Shown here: positions 50,897 through 59,817 of the stretch, piece by piece | How positions within the stretch are numbered: the first letter of the stretch is position 1 | Layout of the letters: every line of letters begins with the position of its first letter | NCBI GenBank assembly: GCA_015493635.1 | Contig: WGCU01000032.1 | Span: 1 to 64,000, forward strand | Origin: Spirochaetaceae bacterium | Lineage (GTDB): Bacteria > Spirochaetota > Spirochaetia > B11-G9 | Reading direction: 5' to 3' | Length of the DNA: 64,000 nucleotides | The notes under the pieces: generated by a model | What the model saw: only the letters and a program-made list of their open reading frames with translations | Database searches by the model: none | What the model was told of the DNA's origin: nothing | Made by a program: the position numbers and the translations under genes

Positions 50897-52624
50897 ATGA
50901 AAGATCTTTTACGGAGAAGGATCCTGACTGCTTCAGGAAAAAAGAAAGCGGATGTGGTTTTTAAAAATGCCAAAATTGTGGATGTTTTCTCGCACAAGAT
51001 TATTGAAGGAAGTTTTGCGGTAGATAACGGGCGTGTAGCAGGTATTGGAGCCTATGAAGGGGTTCTGGAAGTTGATCTGGACGGAAGGTATGTTATACCG
51101 GGACTCATAGACAGTCATGTCCATATTGAATCGTCTCATGTACTGCCGGGAAACTATGCGAGAGCTGTTATTCCCCATGGGACGACAACTGTTATTGCTG
51201 ATCCTCATGAGATAGCAAATGTACTGGGAGAAGAGGGGGTCCGTTTGATGATAGACGCTTCAAAGGGTATCCCTCTTAATGTCTTTTTCATGATACCCTC
51301 CTGTGTCCCCGCGACCTCTTTTGAAAACTCCGGTGCGAAGCTGACTGCCGGAATTATTGATTCTCTGATGGAAGAAGATACGGTACTTGGTCTGGGAGAA
51401 GTCATGGATTTCCCCGCGCTCCTAGCCGCGGAACCTGCAATGTTGGATAAACTGCATACCGCATTGAAACGTCACAAGCTTATTGACGGCCATGGCCCTA
51501 TGCTGGTGGGAAGAAATTTGAATGCCTATGCCGCAGCGGGAGTACGGACCGACCATGAATGTTCAACTGTTGATGAAATGGATGAGCGGCTTAAAAACGG
51601 GATGTACGTTCTCCTCCGCGAGGGAAGCGCAGCACGAAATCTCGAAGCCCTTTTAGGAGGTGTTACTCCTGAAAATTCACGGAGATGTGCTTTCTGTACC
51701 GATGACCGGCAGCCGGAAGATCTTCTGGAATTGGGGCATATTGATAATCATCTGCGTATTGCAGTAAGAAGGGGTATTGATCCCATAACGGCAGTACAGA
51801 TGGCTACCATCAACAGTGCCGAATGCTACCGCCTCGAAGACATTGGAGCAATTGCTCCCGGATACTATGCGGATTTTGCCGTTGTGGAAGATCTAAAGAA
51901 TTTTAATGTTGTCTCCACATACTATCGGGGTAAACAGGTCGCTGCAGAGGGAAAGGCTCTCTTTTCGCAAAAATCCTTCGTTGTGGAAAACAGCGGTAAA
52001 AGTGTCCATGTTAAGGATTTTACCGCTGACGATCTAAAATTAAAACTGACCTCGGATATTGCCCGGGTCATGCGCCTGAGATCCAGGAGCCTTTTTACGG
52101 AAATGGTTCAGCGGAAGGTACACCAGGATGAGGAAGGGTTTTTTCAGTATCACCGTGAGCTTGATATCTGTAAACTAGCTGTTATTGAGCGGCATCATGC
52201 AACGGGGAATATCGGACTGGGGCTGGTGGAGAATTATAAACTTGGCGGTGGTGCGGTTGCTTCCACTATAGCTCACGACTCCCATAATATCATTGTTATT
52301 GGAGACAATGATGAGGACATGTACGCCGCGGCACAGGAATTGATCCGTGTCGGCGGAGGGATTACGCTTTGCAGCGAAAACAGAATTTTAAAGACCCTGA
52401 AATTGCCTATTGCAGGTCTCATGTCTGACCGTTCTCTTGAAGAGGTCTATGAATCTCTCCGGGAAATGCATGAAATTGCTTTTGAAAAGCTACACATAAA
52501 CAGGGACCTTGATCCTTTTATGACCCTGTCGTTTCTTGCGCTTCCGGTTATTCCGGAGATAAAGCTGACGGATATGGGGCTGTTTGATGTAACGAAGTTT
52601 GCCTTTACCGATATTTCTGTTTAG
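50897..52624 (+). CDS. ade: adenine deaminase
   Basis: The 575 residues match the bacterial Ade family: metal motif GLIDSHVHIESSHVLP near 68-83, GTTTVIADPHEIANV near 95, ATGNIGLGLVENYKLGGGA near 435, and SFLALPVIPEIKLTD at the C-terminus. It turns adenine into hypoxanthine plus ammonia. The gene follows the sensor kinase by 12 bases. With hpt and the Mo hydroxylases it feeds adenine into the same pool. No frameshift or missing ligand is visible. Confidence 0.94.
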   Translation: MKDLLRRRILTASGKKKADVVFKNAKIVDVFSHKIIEGSFAVDNGRVAGIGAYEGVLEVDLDGRYVIPGLIDSHVHIESSHVLPGNYARAVIPHGTTTVIADPHEIANVLGEEGVRLMIDASKGIPLNVFFMIPSCVPATSFENSGAKLTAGIIDSLMEEDTVLGLGEVMDFPALLAAEPAMLDKLHTALKRHKLIDGHGPMLVGRNLNAYAAAGVRTDHECSTVDEMDERLKNGMYVLLREGSAARNLEALLGGVTPENSRRCAFCTDDRQPEDLLELGHIDNHLRIAVRRGIDPITAVQMATINSAECYRLEDIGAIAPGYYADFAVVEDLKNFNVVSTYYRGKQVAAEGKALFSQKSFVVENSGKSVHVKDFTADDLKLKLTSDIARVMRLRSRSLFTEMVQRKVHQDEEGFFQYHRELDICKLAVIERHHATGNIGLGLVENYKLGGGAVASTIAHDSHNIIVIGDNDEDMYAAAQELIRVGGGITLCSENRILKTLKLPIAGLMSDRSLEEVYESLREMHEIAFEKLHINRDLDPFMTLSFLALPVIPEIKLTDMGLFDVTKFAFTDISV

Positions 52625-52660
52625 CCGGTTACTTCATCTGCTTTCATTCATCGATATCAA

Positions 52661-52720
52661 TCAGTTTCTTGTTCCAGGAGCCTTTGGGAATGATGCTGCT
52701 GCATTATCAAGGTAGATCAT
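52661..52720 (-). pseudogene. truncated class-V aminotransferase (EF2568-like cysteine desulfurase) start
   Basis: ATG at 52720-52718 overlaps the TGA of yqeB (ATGA) and encodes MIYLDNAAASFPKAPG, the exact N-terminal signature of the cysteine-desulfurase-like class-V enzymes, then stops after TRN at 52661. Another frame just beyond reads KKLIDIDE and stops, as an end of a protein might. I infer an internal deletion of a gene that was translationally coupled to yqeB. In other bacteria this EF2568-type gene belongs to the Se-dependent Mo hydroxylase locus. Confidence 0.6.
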
Positions 52721-54306
52721 TTTTTCTTCAGCCCTGTAAGGTAAAGGAGTGCTTCGAGGGTTCCCCCTCCTACAGCCCGTGCTTTATCGGAGATGGTGAA
52801 ACAGTTTTCAACATTTCCCCGGGCATCCACATCTCCAATTTTGAAATCCTTTGGAACCTTCATCCCTTTATGAATCATACCGCGGAGTACGCCGGGGATC
52901 TGGGCTCTTACCTCACTTTTCCCTATGGTTGCAAGAAGATCCCCTTCCTGAACGAGGTCACCGATCTTTTTTACCGGTATGACAGCCCCTTCCGCGGTAG
53001 AACGTACCACGCGTTTTGCTGCATGTCCCCCTATGACTCCCGGAACACCGGTATTCGGTTCCGGTTTCCCCTTTAGAATAACCCTGCCGAGATTGTGACC
53101 CCGGTTTGTTTCGACAACAGCATGGACATCGTATCCCGCTTCAAACCCCGGGCCGAGGCCGATAACAACAGGTGCCATATCTTTTGTTGTTCCAAGGTTT
53201 TTTTTGGCAAGAATTGCATCAACAACTGCCGCGGGTTTCAGTGCTTCTATATACGTTCCGTCGGGATCTTCCACGACGGGAATCATACCGTCTATGAGAA
53301 CCTTCCGGATACTCTCAAGGTTTGAGGCTTTTACCGCGGTAATGCCGTCTATGGTAATTGAACCGTCAAACATTGCCTGGGCAAAGGATACTTTGCTTCG
53401 TATTACAGTCGGCTGCGCAATTTCGAGTACAACAACACGGTAGCCGCTTCTGAAAAGCCGGGCAACGGTGCCGCTTGCAATATCACCGCCGCCTCTGACT
53501 ATAACAAGGTTATCAGTCCGTTTTTTAAGGTGTTTCGCGTGGGCTCCTTTCTGTATTTTGATGACCTCCGCGAGGATTGAAAAGGCAATTTCCTCCGGTG
53601 TTTCTGCCTTGAGATCCAGACCAACCGGCGCATAGACTGCTTCAAGTTTTTTTTCATCAACTCCTTCATCGCGCAGCGTATTGATAATAACCGCGGATTT
53701 GCGTTTGCTGCTCAAGAGTCCGATATAGGCAGCCTCAGAATTGACAACAGTTCTCAGGGCTTCTTCATCCACACTGCCGGTGGCAATGACAATAAAGGTA
53801 TTATTATCTATAGGCGCCTTTTGTAAAGCCTCTTCAATGGTAGTCCCGGAGTAGAGAGCCTTTGCCATAGGGAACCGTTCTTTGGAAATAAATTCAGGTC
53901 TGTTTTCTACTACAACTATATTGAAATGGACTTTCCCTGCGAGTTCCGCAAGGCTCTTCCCTACATGACCGCCGCCGACAATCATGAGAACTGGCCGTGC
54001 GCCTATTACTTCAATAAAGACTTCCATCTCTCCGCCGCAGTTCATGGCGATACTTGTTTCCCCTGTGCCGTTGTCAAGGGTGTAGGTAACTATTTTAGAC
54101 TGTCCTGATTCAATGCAGCGGGATGCTTCTTCTATAACGTACGCTTCCGCCAGACCTCCGCCGATGGTTCCCCGTATATTATTTTTATCTAGCACAATCA
54201 TTTTGGCACTCGTCCTCGGCGTAGATCCCCTGGCTGTTACGATGGTAGCAAGTGCGAAGGGGATGTTTTTCTCTTTTAATGCCGCCGCTTCCTTAAAAAT
54301 ATCCAT
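52717..54306 (-). CDS. yqeB: selenium-dependent Mo hydroxylase maturation protein YqeB (XdhC-like + EF2563-like)
   Basis: The 529 residues have two parts. Residues 1-260 resemble XdhC/CoxI maturation factors: ATIVTARGSTPRTSAKM, GTIGGGLAE near 48, then a Rossmann domain with MIVGGGHVGKSLAEL near 133 and GLLSSKRK. Residues 265-529 match the EF2563/YqeB family of Se-dependent Mo hydroxylases: LVIVRGGGDIASGTVARLF near 270, GLGPGFEAGYDVHAVVETNRGH and GVIGGHAAKRV. It probably loads or modifies the Mo cofactor, with Se, for XdhD. It is 11 bases downstream of yqeC in one minus-strand operon, and the stub of a third gene follows at 52720. Confidence 0.9.
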   Translation of the reverse strand: MDIFKEAAALKEKNIPFALATIVTARGSTPRTSAKMIVLDKNNIRGTIGGGLAEAYVIEEASRCIESGQSKIVTYTLDNGTGETSIAMNCGGEMEVFIEVIGARPVLMIVGGGHVGKSLAELAGKVHFNIVVVENRPEFISKERFPMAKALYSGTTIEEALQKAPIDNNTFIVIATGSVDEEALRTVVNSEAAYIGLLSSKRKSAVIINTLRDEGVDEKKLEAVYAPVGLDLKAETPEEIAFSILAEVIKIQKGAHAKHLKKRTDNLVIVRGGGDIASGTVARLFRSGYRVVVLEIAQPTVIRSKVSFAQAMFDGSITIDGITAVKASNLESIRKVLIDGMIPVVEDPDGTYIEALKPAAVVDAILAKKNLGTTKDMAPVVIGLGPGFEAGYDVHAVVETNRGHNLGRVILKGKPEPNTGVPGVIGGHAAKRVVRSTAEGAVIPVKKIGDLVQEGDLLATIGKSEVRAQIPGVLRGMIHKGMKVPKDFKIGDVDARGNVENCFTISDKARAVGGGTLEALLYLTGLKKK

Positions 54307-54317
54307 ATTTTTTCCTT

Positions 54318-55109
54318 TTATTCCGCATAATGTACGGCCCTGACAGGGCCTTCAGTTTCTGAATTCCGGCTGGATGTTATTAAAATCATATCCGGTACAT
54401 CAGTTTCTTTTAAAATATATTCTGCCGTTTTTTGCCCCTGTTCTGTACGTTCCTTGGTATCTGCCTTATGCAGCATAATAACTCTTTGTGCTGCTGCTGG
54501 TGTATTTTTAAAAAGACCGGTTTTGGATTGAACAAGGCTGGTAATAGTCCTGTTATCAATAATTTCACCCGGGTGCTTCCCTGTCAGAGAGCAGAATTCC
54601 TTTACTCTGAAAACATGCTCCTCATCAATGACTGCTCCCAATGCGTCAAGTCCTATAACACCGAACACGGAACTGGTTGATAAAGGAATAACAGGTTCAT
54701 GGATACCGGGAGCTTTTACCGGCAGGTGCTTTGCTCCGTCCGCTTCAACAAGTATGATATCAAAGATATCTGCTGAATAAAGGTTATCAATCTCTTCCGG
54801 AAGGAAACCCTTTAACTTATGTTCTCCGCCTTGTTCAATCTCCTTCCGTGCAGCAACGGTGATCCCCCCCGGTGTTCCTGCCGCAATCTGTGTAAGCAGT
54901 TTTTCTATTGAAGAAATAACAACCCGGTCACAGATTCTGTTCTTGACCTCCGGATGATAGATCATTGTTGTTGTTGTAACAAGAACAGCAGAACCGGAAT
55001 CAGCCAATTCTCTGGCAAGGAGGTAGATAAGGGTGGATTTTCCCCCGCCTCCGGTAAAAGACAGTACCGGCCGGAGGTGTATATTCTTGAGAGCGTTAAG
55101 AAAAGTCAC
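54318..55109 (-). CDS. yqeC: selenium-dependent Mo cofactor biosynthesis protein YqeC
   Basis: About 263 residues, a P-loop protein of the YqeC family: LSFTGGGGKSTLIYLLAREL (Walker A near 20-27), TTTTMIYHPE, then DIILVEADGAKHLPVKAPG near 140-158 and GLDALG. It probably powers a step in making the Se-containing Mo cofactor or a linked nucleotide. GTG at 55109 with GGGG ahead is preferred; an earlier TTG at 55154 lacks a ribosome site. First gene of the yqeC-yqeB operon, facing the ade unit. Confidence 0.88.
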   Translation of the reverse strand: MTFLNALKNIHLRPVLSFTGGGGKSTLIYLLARELADSGSAVLVTTTTMIYHPEVKNRICDRVVISSIEKLLTQIAAGTPGGITVAARKEIEQGGEHKLKGFLPEEIDNLYSADIFDIILVEADGAKHLPVKAPGIHEPVIPLSTSSVFGVIGLDALGAVIDEEHVFRVKEFCSLTGKHPGEIIDNRTITSLVQSKTGLFKNTPAAAQRVIMLHKADTKERTEQGQKTAEYILKETDVPDMILITSSRNSETEGPVRAVHYAE

Positions 55110-55185
55110 ATTAAACCCCGCGATATAATACCGAAAAAAAGTGAAAAATTTCAAGAGTTGACTTAGGGATTCCTAATAAAAATAT

Positions 55186-56793
55186 CTATTTTTCAATGAT
55201 AACGCCATTTTTAAGGGTAAGGGTGGTTTTGAGGTTTCCTTTTCCTGAGGAAACCCACTTATGCATTCCAAAGAAGACAGAAACCTTTCCGAAAATATTT
55301 TGTTCCACCTTTAAAACTGCGTCCCTCTGCAGGACAAGATTTCTCTGTACATCATGAAGATGTTTGATACTGACCGTGTATAGATCGTTTAGTGCCTGGT
55401 ATTCTTGTTCGAGCTGTGCTTTGGCGAGGGATATCTTTACGGCGGTTTCTTTGTCCAGTTTGTTTTTCTGCAGGGAATTGCCCAGCTGACGGATCTTGTT
55501 TTCCAGTTCGTCAAGCCGGGAAGCAGTCTCTTTTACTTCCCCTTCGCCATGAAGAAGAGCCCGGTATGTCTCCGGAAGCATTCCAACATGCAGTTCAGTA
55601 AACGGTTCATTGATGTTTCCCAGCTTTTTGCAGATAATACTTCCTCCTGCAACGACAGTACCTCCGAAAATTTCCGCCCGCTTGCCCGCAAGGATAATAT
55701 CACCGTCTGCCTTTATTTTTGAATGCATAACAGCTTCTTCCACGTATAAGTTCCCCCGGCACTCTACTTCCGCGTTCTCAATATACCGGGCATACAGATC
55801 TCCTCCGCAGACTAGGGTTCCCTCATCATTTCCCGAAATTCCCGCTTTCAGGATCATGTCTCCGCCGCTCGTAATATGTACTCTGCTTACCGATTTCCCT
55901 ATCTGAATATCTCCCTCTGCGCGGATGGTAAATCCATCCGCAACCCTGCCCCTTATGTCTATGGCACCGTTAAAGTCCATGTTCCCGTTTGAATAATCAA
56001 CATTTTCCACGGTGATAAGCGGTTCAACGATGACTGTTCCCCCCTTAAGCTTTACATTTCCGTCTACAGCAGCACGAATTTCATTTCCATCTAAAGAGCG
56101 TTCTGTTCCTTTCCCCCCCCGTAAAGCAGCAGCTCCCGAATCTGTCTTTGCTGAAATAACGTTTCCGTAGACATCCTGTCCATCAGCGGGATGTACAGGA
56201 TCACTCAGCCGGGCAAGCAGTTCTCCCTTCTTCTTGTTCTGGATAAAGTTAAGTTCCCGCAGGTCCATCCGGTTGTACGAAAGTTCTTTAAAGGGTTTCC
56301 CTCTGTCAGTTTCAAAAAAATATTCCGGTTTTGATGAAATCTGATGTACAGGATACGTTCCCTCAGCCGCGACAATCGGCTGTCCGAACAGGGTGTTTTC
56401 AACGGCAGTTTGGAGATTATCTTCCTTTATTCCGAATATGACTCCGGCCTTTTTCAAGGCTTTTGTTAAAAATGCAACTGATAGGGGTTCTCCGCCGGAT
56501 TTACCTTCATCTATGGTCAGAATAGCACTCATTGCGTCTTTACTTACGGTCAGGGTAATACGGGGGCCATGCTGCTCTCCTTCGGGCCAGGGAACAAGTC
56601 TTTGCGGTGTTCCAGCTGCTGATTCGATAATGGTGTACAGCTGCTGTTTTCTAACCGGAGGGATGCCGAGAAGTTTCAGCCTGCCGAGAATTTCTTCCGG
56701 ATACACCATATGTCCTCCCGGAGGTGGAGGGGTAACGGTAAGCCATGCCCATCCGTCTTTATAAAAGATGGTAAAAAGTTCACTTCTTTTCAT
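55186..56793 (-). CDS. FapA (DUF342) family protein
   Basis: The 535 residues belong to the FapA/DUF342 family: an N-terminal domain (EILGRLKLLGIPPVRKQQLYT), a long right-handed beta-helix of polymer-forming repeats (about 200-400: GGTVIVEPLITVENVDYSNG, MDFNGAIDIRGRVADG, HITSGGDMILKAGIS) and a C-terminal coiled coil with a final beta tail. In other bacteria such proteins are linked to flagella, cell polarity or cell shape. It starts on the ATGA of the hybrid kinase, so it is translated together with it; the two are likely to act in one system. Confidence 0.88.
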   Translation of the reverse strand: MKRSELFTIFYKDGWAWLTVTPPPPGGHMVYPEEILGRLKLLGIPPVRKQQLYTIIESAAGTPQRLVPWPEGEQHGPRITLTVSKDAMSAILTIDEGKSGGEPLSVAFLTKALKKAGVIFGIKEDNLQTAVENTLFGQPIVAAEGTYPVHQISSKPEYFFETDRGKPFKELSYNRMDLRELNFIQNKKKGELLARLSDPVHPADGQDVYGNVISAKTDSGAAALRGGKGTERSLDGNEIRAAVDGNVKLKGGTVIVEPLITVENVDYSNGNMDFNGAIDIRGRVADGFTIRAEGDIQIGKSVSRVHITSGGDMILKAGISGNDEGTLVCGGDLYARYIENAEVECRGNLYVEEAVMHSKIKADGDIILAGKRAEIFGGTVVAGGSIICKKLGNINEPFTELHVGMLPETYRALLHGEGEVKETASRLDELENKIRQLGNSLQKNKLDKETAVKISLAKAQLEQEYQALNDLYTVSIKHLHDVQRNLVLQRDAVLKVEQNIFGKVSVFFGMHKWVSSGKGNLKTTLTLKNGVIIEK

Positions 56794-59123
56794 TTCAGAA
56801 CCTTGGCAACCAGATTGAGAAGCTTATGCAGAGAGTAGGGTTTCTGCAGGAACCCGTCTGCTCCCATCTCCAGTACCGCTTTTACCCGTTCATCCTGCCG
56901 GAATCCCGAAGAGAGAATAACCTTTGTATCTCCCTGGATTTCTTTTAGTTTTGGGAAAATCTCTTTACCGGACATTCCGGGCATTGCCATATCGAGGAGG
57001 ACAAGATTAATGCCGCCGTAATGCTGTGTTAGAATTTTAAGTGCCTCTGTGCCGTTTTCGGCAAGAAAAACAGAATATCCGGCGGTCTCGAGCATCTCTC
57101 TGGCGGTTAGGCGTATCGTCTCTTCATCATCAATAACAAGAATTGTTCCGCTCTGCTTTTCAACAACGTTTTTTACCGTTTCAGGAAGTGCTTTCTCTGA
57201 ATCCTTTTCTGCTGCCGGAAGGTATACCCTGAAGCATGATCCCTTCCCCTTTTCCGAGTAGACATCCACTGCTCCTTTGTGAAGGGAAACAAGGTTGTAT
57301 ACCATGGAAAGTCCAAGCCCCGTCCCCTTATTTTTATCTTTCGTTGTAAAAAAGGGATTATAGATGTGCCGGATCAGATCCGAATCCATACCGATACCCG
57401 TATCTTCAACAGAAACGATGTAGTACCTGCCTGGAACAAGGGAGGGATGTGTTTTACTGAAGAGTAAGTCAGCAGTAAGATCCTTTACTGCTACCGTAAG
57501 CTCTCCCCCCCAGGGTTCACCCTCTTTTTTCATAAAGGTCATCGCGTGGGATGCGTTAACAGCCAGATTGAGAAGGACCTGTTCCATCTGGGCGGGGTCG
57601 CCTGAAATCATTGCCCTGCCCCGATATGTTTTAAAGACAAGATGTATACTCTTGTCAAAAGAGTTTTCCGCTATTGCTTTAACGGAATGGATTATTTCAT
57701 TGAGATCCATCGGAACAAACTGCGGTTTATGCTGGCGGGCAATGGATAGAAGCTGCTTCACAATATCCGATGCCCGGTTTCCCGCTGATGCCATGGTATC
57801 AAGGTACTGTTTGAGCTTTTCTTTCTCGATAACACCGTCTTTTTCCAGTTTAAAGTCAATGAGTGAAAGGGGGCCTGTTATACCTGCAAGCACATTGTTA
57901 AAGTCGTGGGCAAGTCCTCCTGCGAGACTTCCTACCGTTTCCAGTTTTTGCGCCCGGACAAGTTTTTCTTCGGCGGTTTTTCTGTCTGTTATATCTACTA
58001 TATTTGCGAGGATATACTCACTGTTTTCGCTAAAAGAAACTTTTCTCAGAGAAACCTGGGCATCAAAGACCGAATCATCCAGGGGGCGCCGGGCTTTCCA
58101 TTCAAAGATCTGTTCACCCTTTTCAATGACCTTGTCTATAATGGATTGTATTTCCGCCGGGTCTGTCCCCCGTTTTGAATAATCAAGAATGGTATAGCCG
58201 AGTGCTTCCTCTCTGGAATGAAGGCCGTACATTTTAAGCATCGTTGAGTTCACGTCTTCTACGTGTCCCGTAGTATCATGAATTATGATAGCAGTAAAGG
58301 CGGAGTTGAAAATCTCCTTATACTGCTGGTAGGAGGTGGTAAGCTCCCTGTTTAACACAGCAATCTCTCTGTTGTTTATCTTTTCCCGTTCCACCGTTTC
58401 CTGGAGAGTCTTCATCCCCTCTTGTATTTTCCCGGCTGTAAACCTGAAGGTTTCAGATAAGGTTTTCAGTTCTCCGGTCATGATATCGGGGTCAATGTCA
58501 ATATCATAGTTACCCTGCGCGATACTTTCAGAAGCTGCCGTAAGGGTTTTTAAAGGGACCGCAAAGATAAAGTAAAGGAGTATTCCCATTACGGCTGTAG
58601 TAAAAAGGATTGCCATAACAACAAAAAATGCTATCCGGATCACCGTATCATGGACAATCGTTTTTATCTTGCTGATATTCTGAAAACGAACCAGATGCCC
58701 GTTATCCCCATAGGAAACAACAGTAACAATGACAGAATTCCGGTAGTCAACAGTATCGGCATCAACCCCTGAGTAGATGCTGTTTTTCAACGTATGAATA
58801 TAAAAATCAAGATAAGGAGGCACATAGTTTTTGGCAGTACTGGTTAGGACTGAAATATTTCCATGGTTATCAATGGAGACAAAAAAACCTCCTTCCTTTT
58901 TCAGAAAGCCGTTTATCAGATAGTCAAGATCGTTCTCTTTGAAAAAACTGAGAAGGGGTGCAATATACTCAGTGCTTATTTTATTCTGTTTATGAACAAA
59001 TTCGGTGATCCCATTCTCTATTTCCCGGGTACCGAAAAGAACGAGAACGATAACAGGAATGAGGGATAAAATAAAAAAAAGCAGTGAGAGCCTGAAAATA
59101 AGAGAGGAAAATAAACGTTTCAC
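56790..59123 (-). CDS. HAMP-PAS hybrid histidine kinase
   Basis: The 777 residues have a first membrane helix (FRLSLLFFILSLIPVIVLVLFG), a periplasmic sensor part, a second helix near 160 (FFVVMAILFTTAVMGILLYFIF), a HAMP linker, a coiled coil, PAS (GHVEDVNSTMLKMYGLHSRE), HisKA with GLAHDFNNVLAG, HATPase (NLAVNASHAM, DTGIGMD, GTGLGLSM) and a receiver (IDDEE, phospho-Asp in VLLDMAMPG). A GTG start at 59123 is chosen; it lies five bases after the stop of the membrane gene, with GAGGAG before it. A start at 59303 would overlap that gene. It overlaps FapA by four bases. Confidence 0.86.
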   Translation of the reverse strand: MKRLFSSLIFRLSLLFFILSLIPVIVLVLFGTREIENGITEFVHKQNKISTEYIAPLLSFFKENDLDYLINGFLKKEGGFFVSIDNHGNISVLTSTAKNYVPPYLDFYIHTLKNSIYSGVDADTVDYRNSVIVTVVSYGDNGHLVRFQNISKIKTIVHDTVIRIAFFVVMAILFTTAVMGILLYFIFAVPLKTLTAASESIAQGNYDIDIDPDIMTGELKTLSETFRFTAGKIQEGMKTLQETVEREKINNREIAVLNRELTTSYQQYKEIFNSAFTAIIIHDTTGHVEDVNSTMLKMYGLHSREEALGYTILDYSKRGTDPAEIQSIIDKVIEKGEQIFEWKARRPLDDSVFDAQVSLRKVSFSENSEYILANIVDITDRKTAEEKLVRAQKLETVGSLAGGLAHDFNNVLAGITGPLSLIDFKLEKDGVIEKEKLKQYLDTMASAGNRASDIVKQLLSIARQHKPQFVPMDLNEIIHSVKAIAENSFDKSIHLVFKTYRGRAMISGDPAQMEQVLLNLAVNASHAMTFMKKEGEPWGGELTVAVKDLTADLLFSKTHPSLVPGRYYIVSVEDTGIGMDSDLIRHIYNPFFTTKDKNKGTGLGLSMVYNLVSLHKGAVDVYSEKGKGSCFRVYLPAAEKDSEKALPETVKNVVEKQSGTILVIDDEETIRLTAREMLETAGYSVFLAENGTEALKILTQHYGGINLVLLDMAMPGMSGKEIFPKLKEIQGDTKVILSSGFRQDERVKAVLEMGADGFLQKPYSLHKLLNLVAKVLK

Positions 59124-59130
59124 GGTCCTG

Positions 59131-59697
59131 TCATGCTCCTCTGTACCGTTTGGGCAGTAAAAAGAACACGGCGGTTGTAAAAAAGAAGGTGTAAATAACT
59201 TCCGAAATGACGGAGATGCCGATAGCGGTATATATTTTCCAGAAATGTGTTTCTCCGCCGAAGTTCTGCAGATAGACAGTACGTACAAAAAAGAAGTTGA
59301 CAACGTTGAATATCAAAATTAAGAATGCATAGTAGTAGATAACAACAGCTCCTGCCCACAGGAGGAACTGATAAAAAGGGTGCTCCCGGCACTTTCCAAT
59401 AATGCGGCCGGAAAGAGCAATAAAGAGAGCGCCTGCCAGATGAGCAGTGAAGGAAGCCGCTGCTATTCCGGGCTGCAGATGGAGAAAACTTCCAACAGAA
59501 CGGAAAACGGTTATAACGACAGCTCCCGGTATACCGGTAAAAAAGGCTCCCAGTGTAATAAAAATCTCACCCGGGTCCATGGTAACCTGGTTTCCAAAGA
59601 TATTAATATGAATTTTAAGGAAAATGACGAGAAATGCTGCTGTTCCAAAGAGCAGGGCTATAATAATTTTTTGTTTTGCTATTTTTTCTCGTATCAT
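59131..59697 (-). CDS. five/six-helix membrane sensor-like protein (LytS 5TM-like)
   Basis: The 188 residues are almost all membrane helices: LFGTAAFLVIFLKIHINIF, then TMDPGEIFITLGAFFTGIPGA and VITVFRSVGSF, which resembles the DPG/R signature of the LytS/YhcK 5TM receptor domain, then three or four more helices. In many kinases this domain is fused to the kinase; here it is a separate gene directly upstream of one, so it may be a detached sensor for it. An ECF-transporter-like substrate subunit is the other possibility. The operon order is this gene, kinase, FapA. Confidence 0.68.
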   Translation of the reverse strand: MIREKIAKQKIIIALLFGTAAFLVIFLKIHINIFGNQVTMDPGEIFITLGAFFTGIPGAVVITVFRSVGSFLHLQPGIAAASFTAHLAGALFIALSGRIIGKCREHPFYQFLLWAGAVVIYYYAFLILIFNVVNFFFVRTVYLQNFGGETHFWKIYTAIGISVISEVIYTFFFTTAVFFLLPKRYRGA

Positions 59698-59817
59698 TCC
59701 TGTAAAAGTATAGAATCTTACCGGAAGAAATGCAATGATTTCTTCTGTCTTGCAAAAAGTATCTTTTCCCGATAGGGTTAGGAAGATGACGGAATCAAAA
59801 AATCCAAGGGGCTTAAG

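Noticed and set aside
28235-55109. Selenocysteine codons in the hydroxylase genes
   Set aside because: All the hydroxylase frames reach their usual family lengths without an internal TGA; selenium in these enzymes is known to be part of the Mo centre, not the peptide chain.
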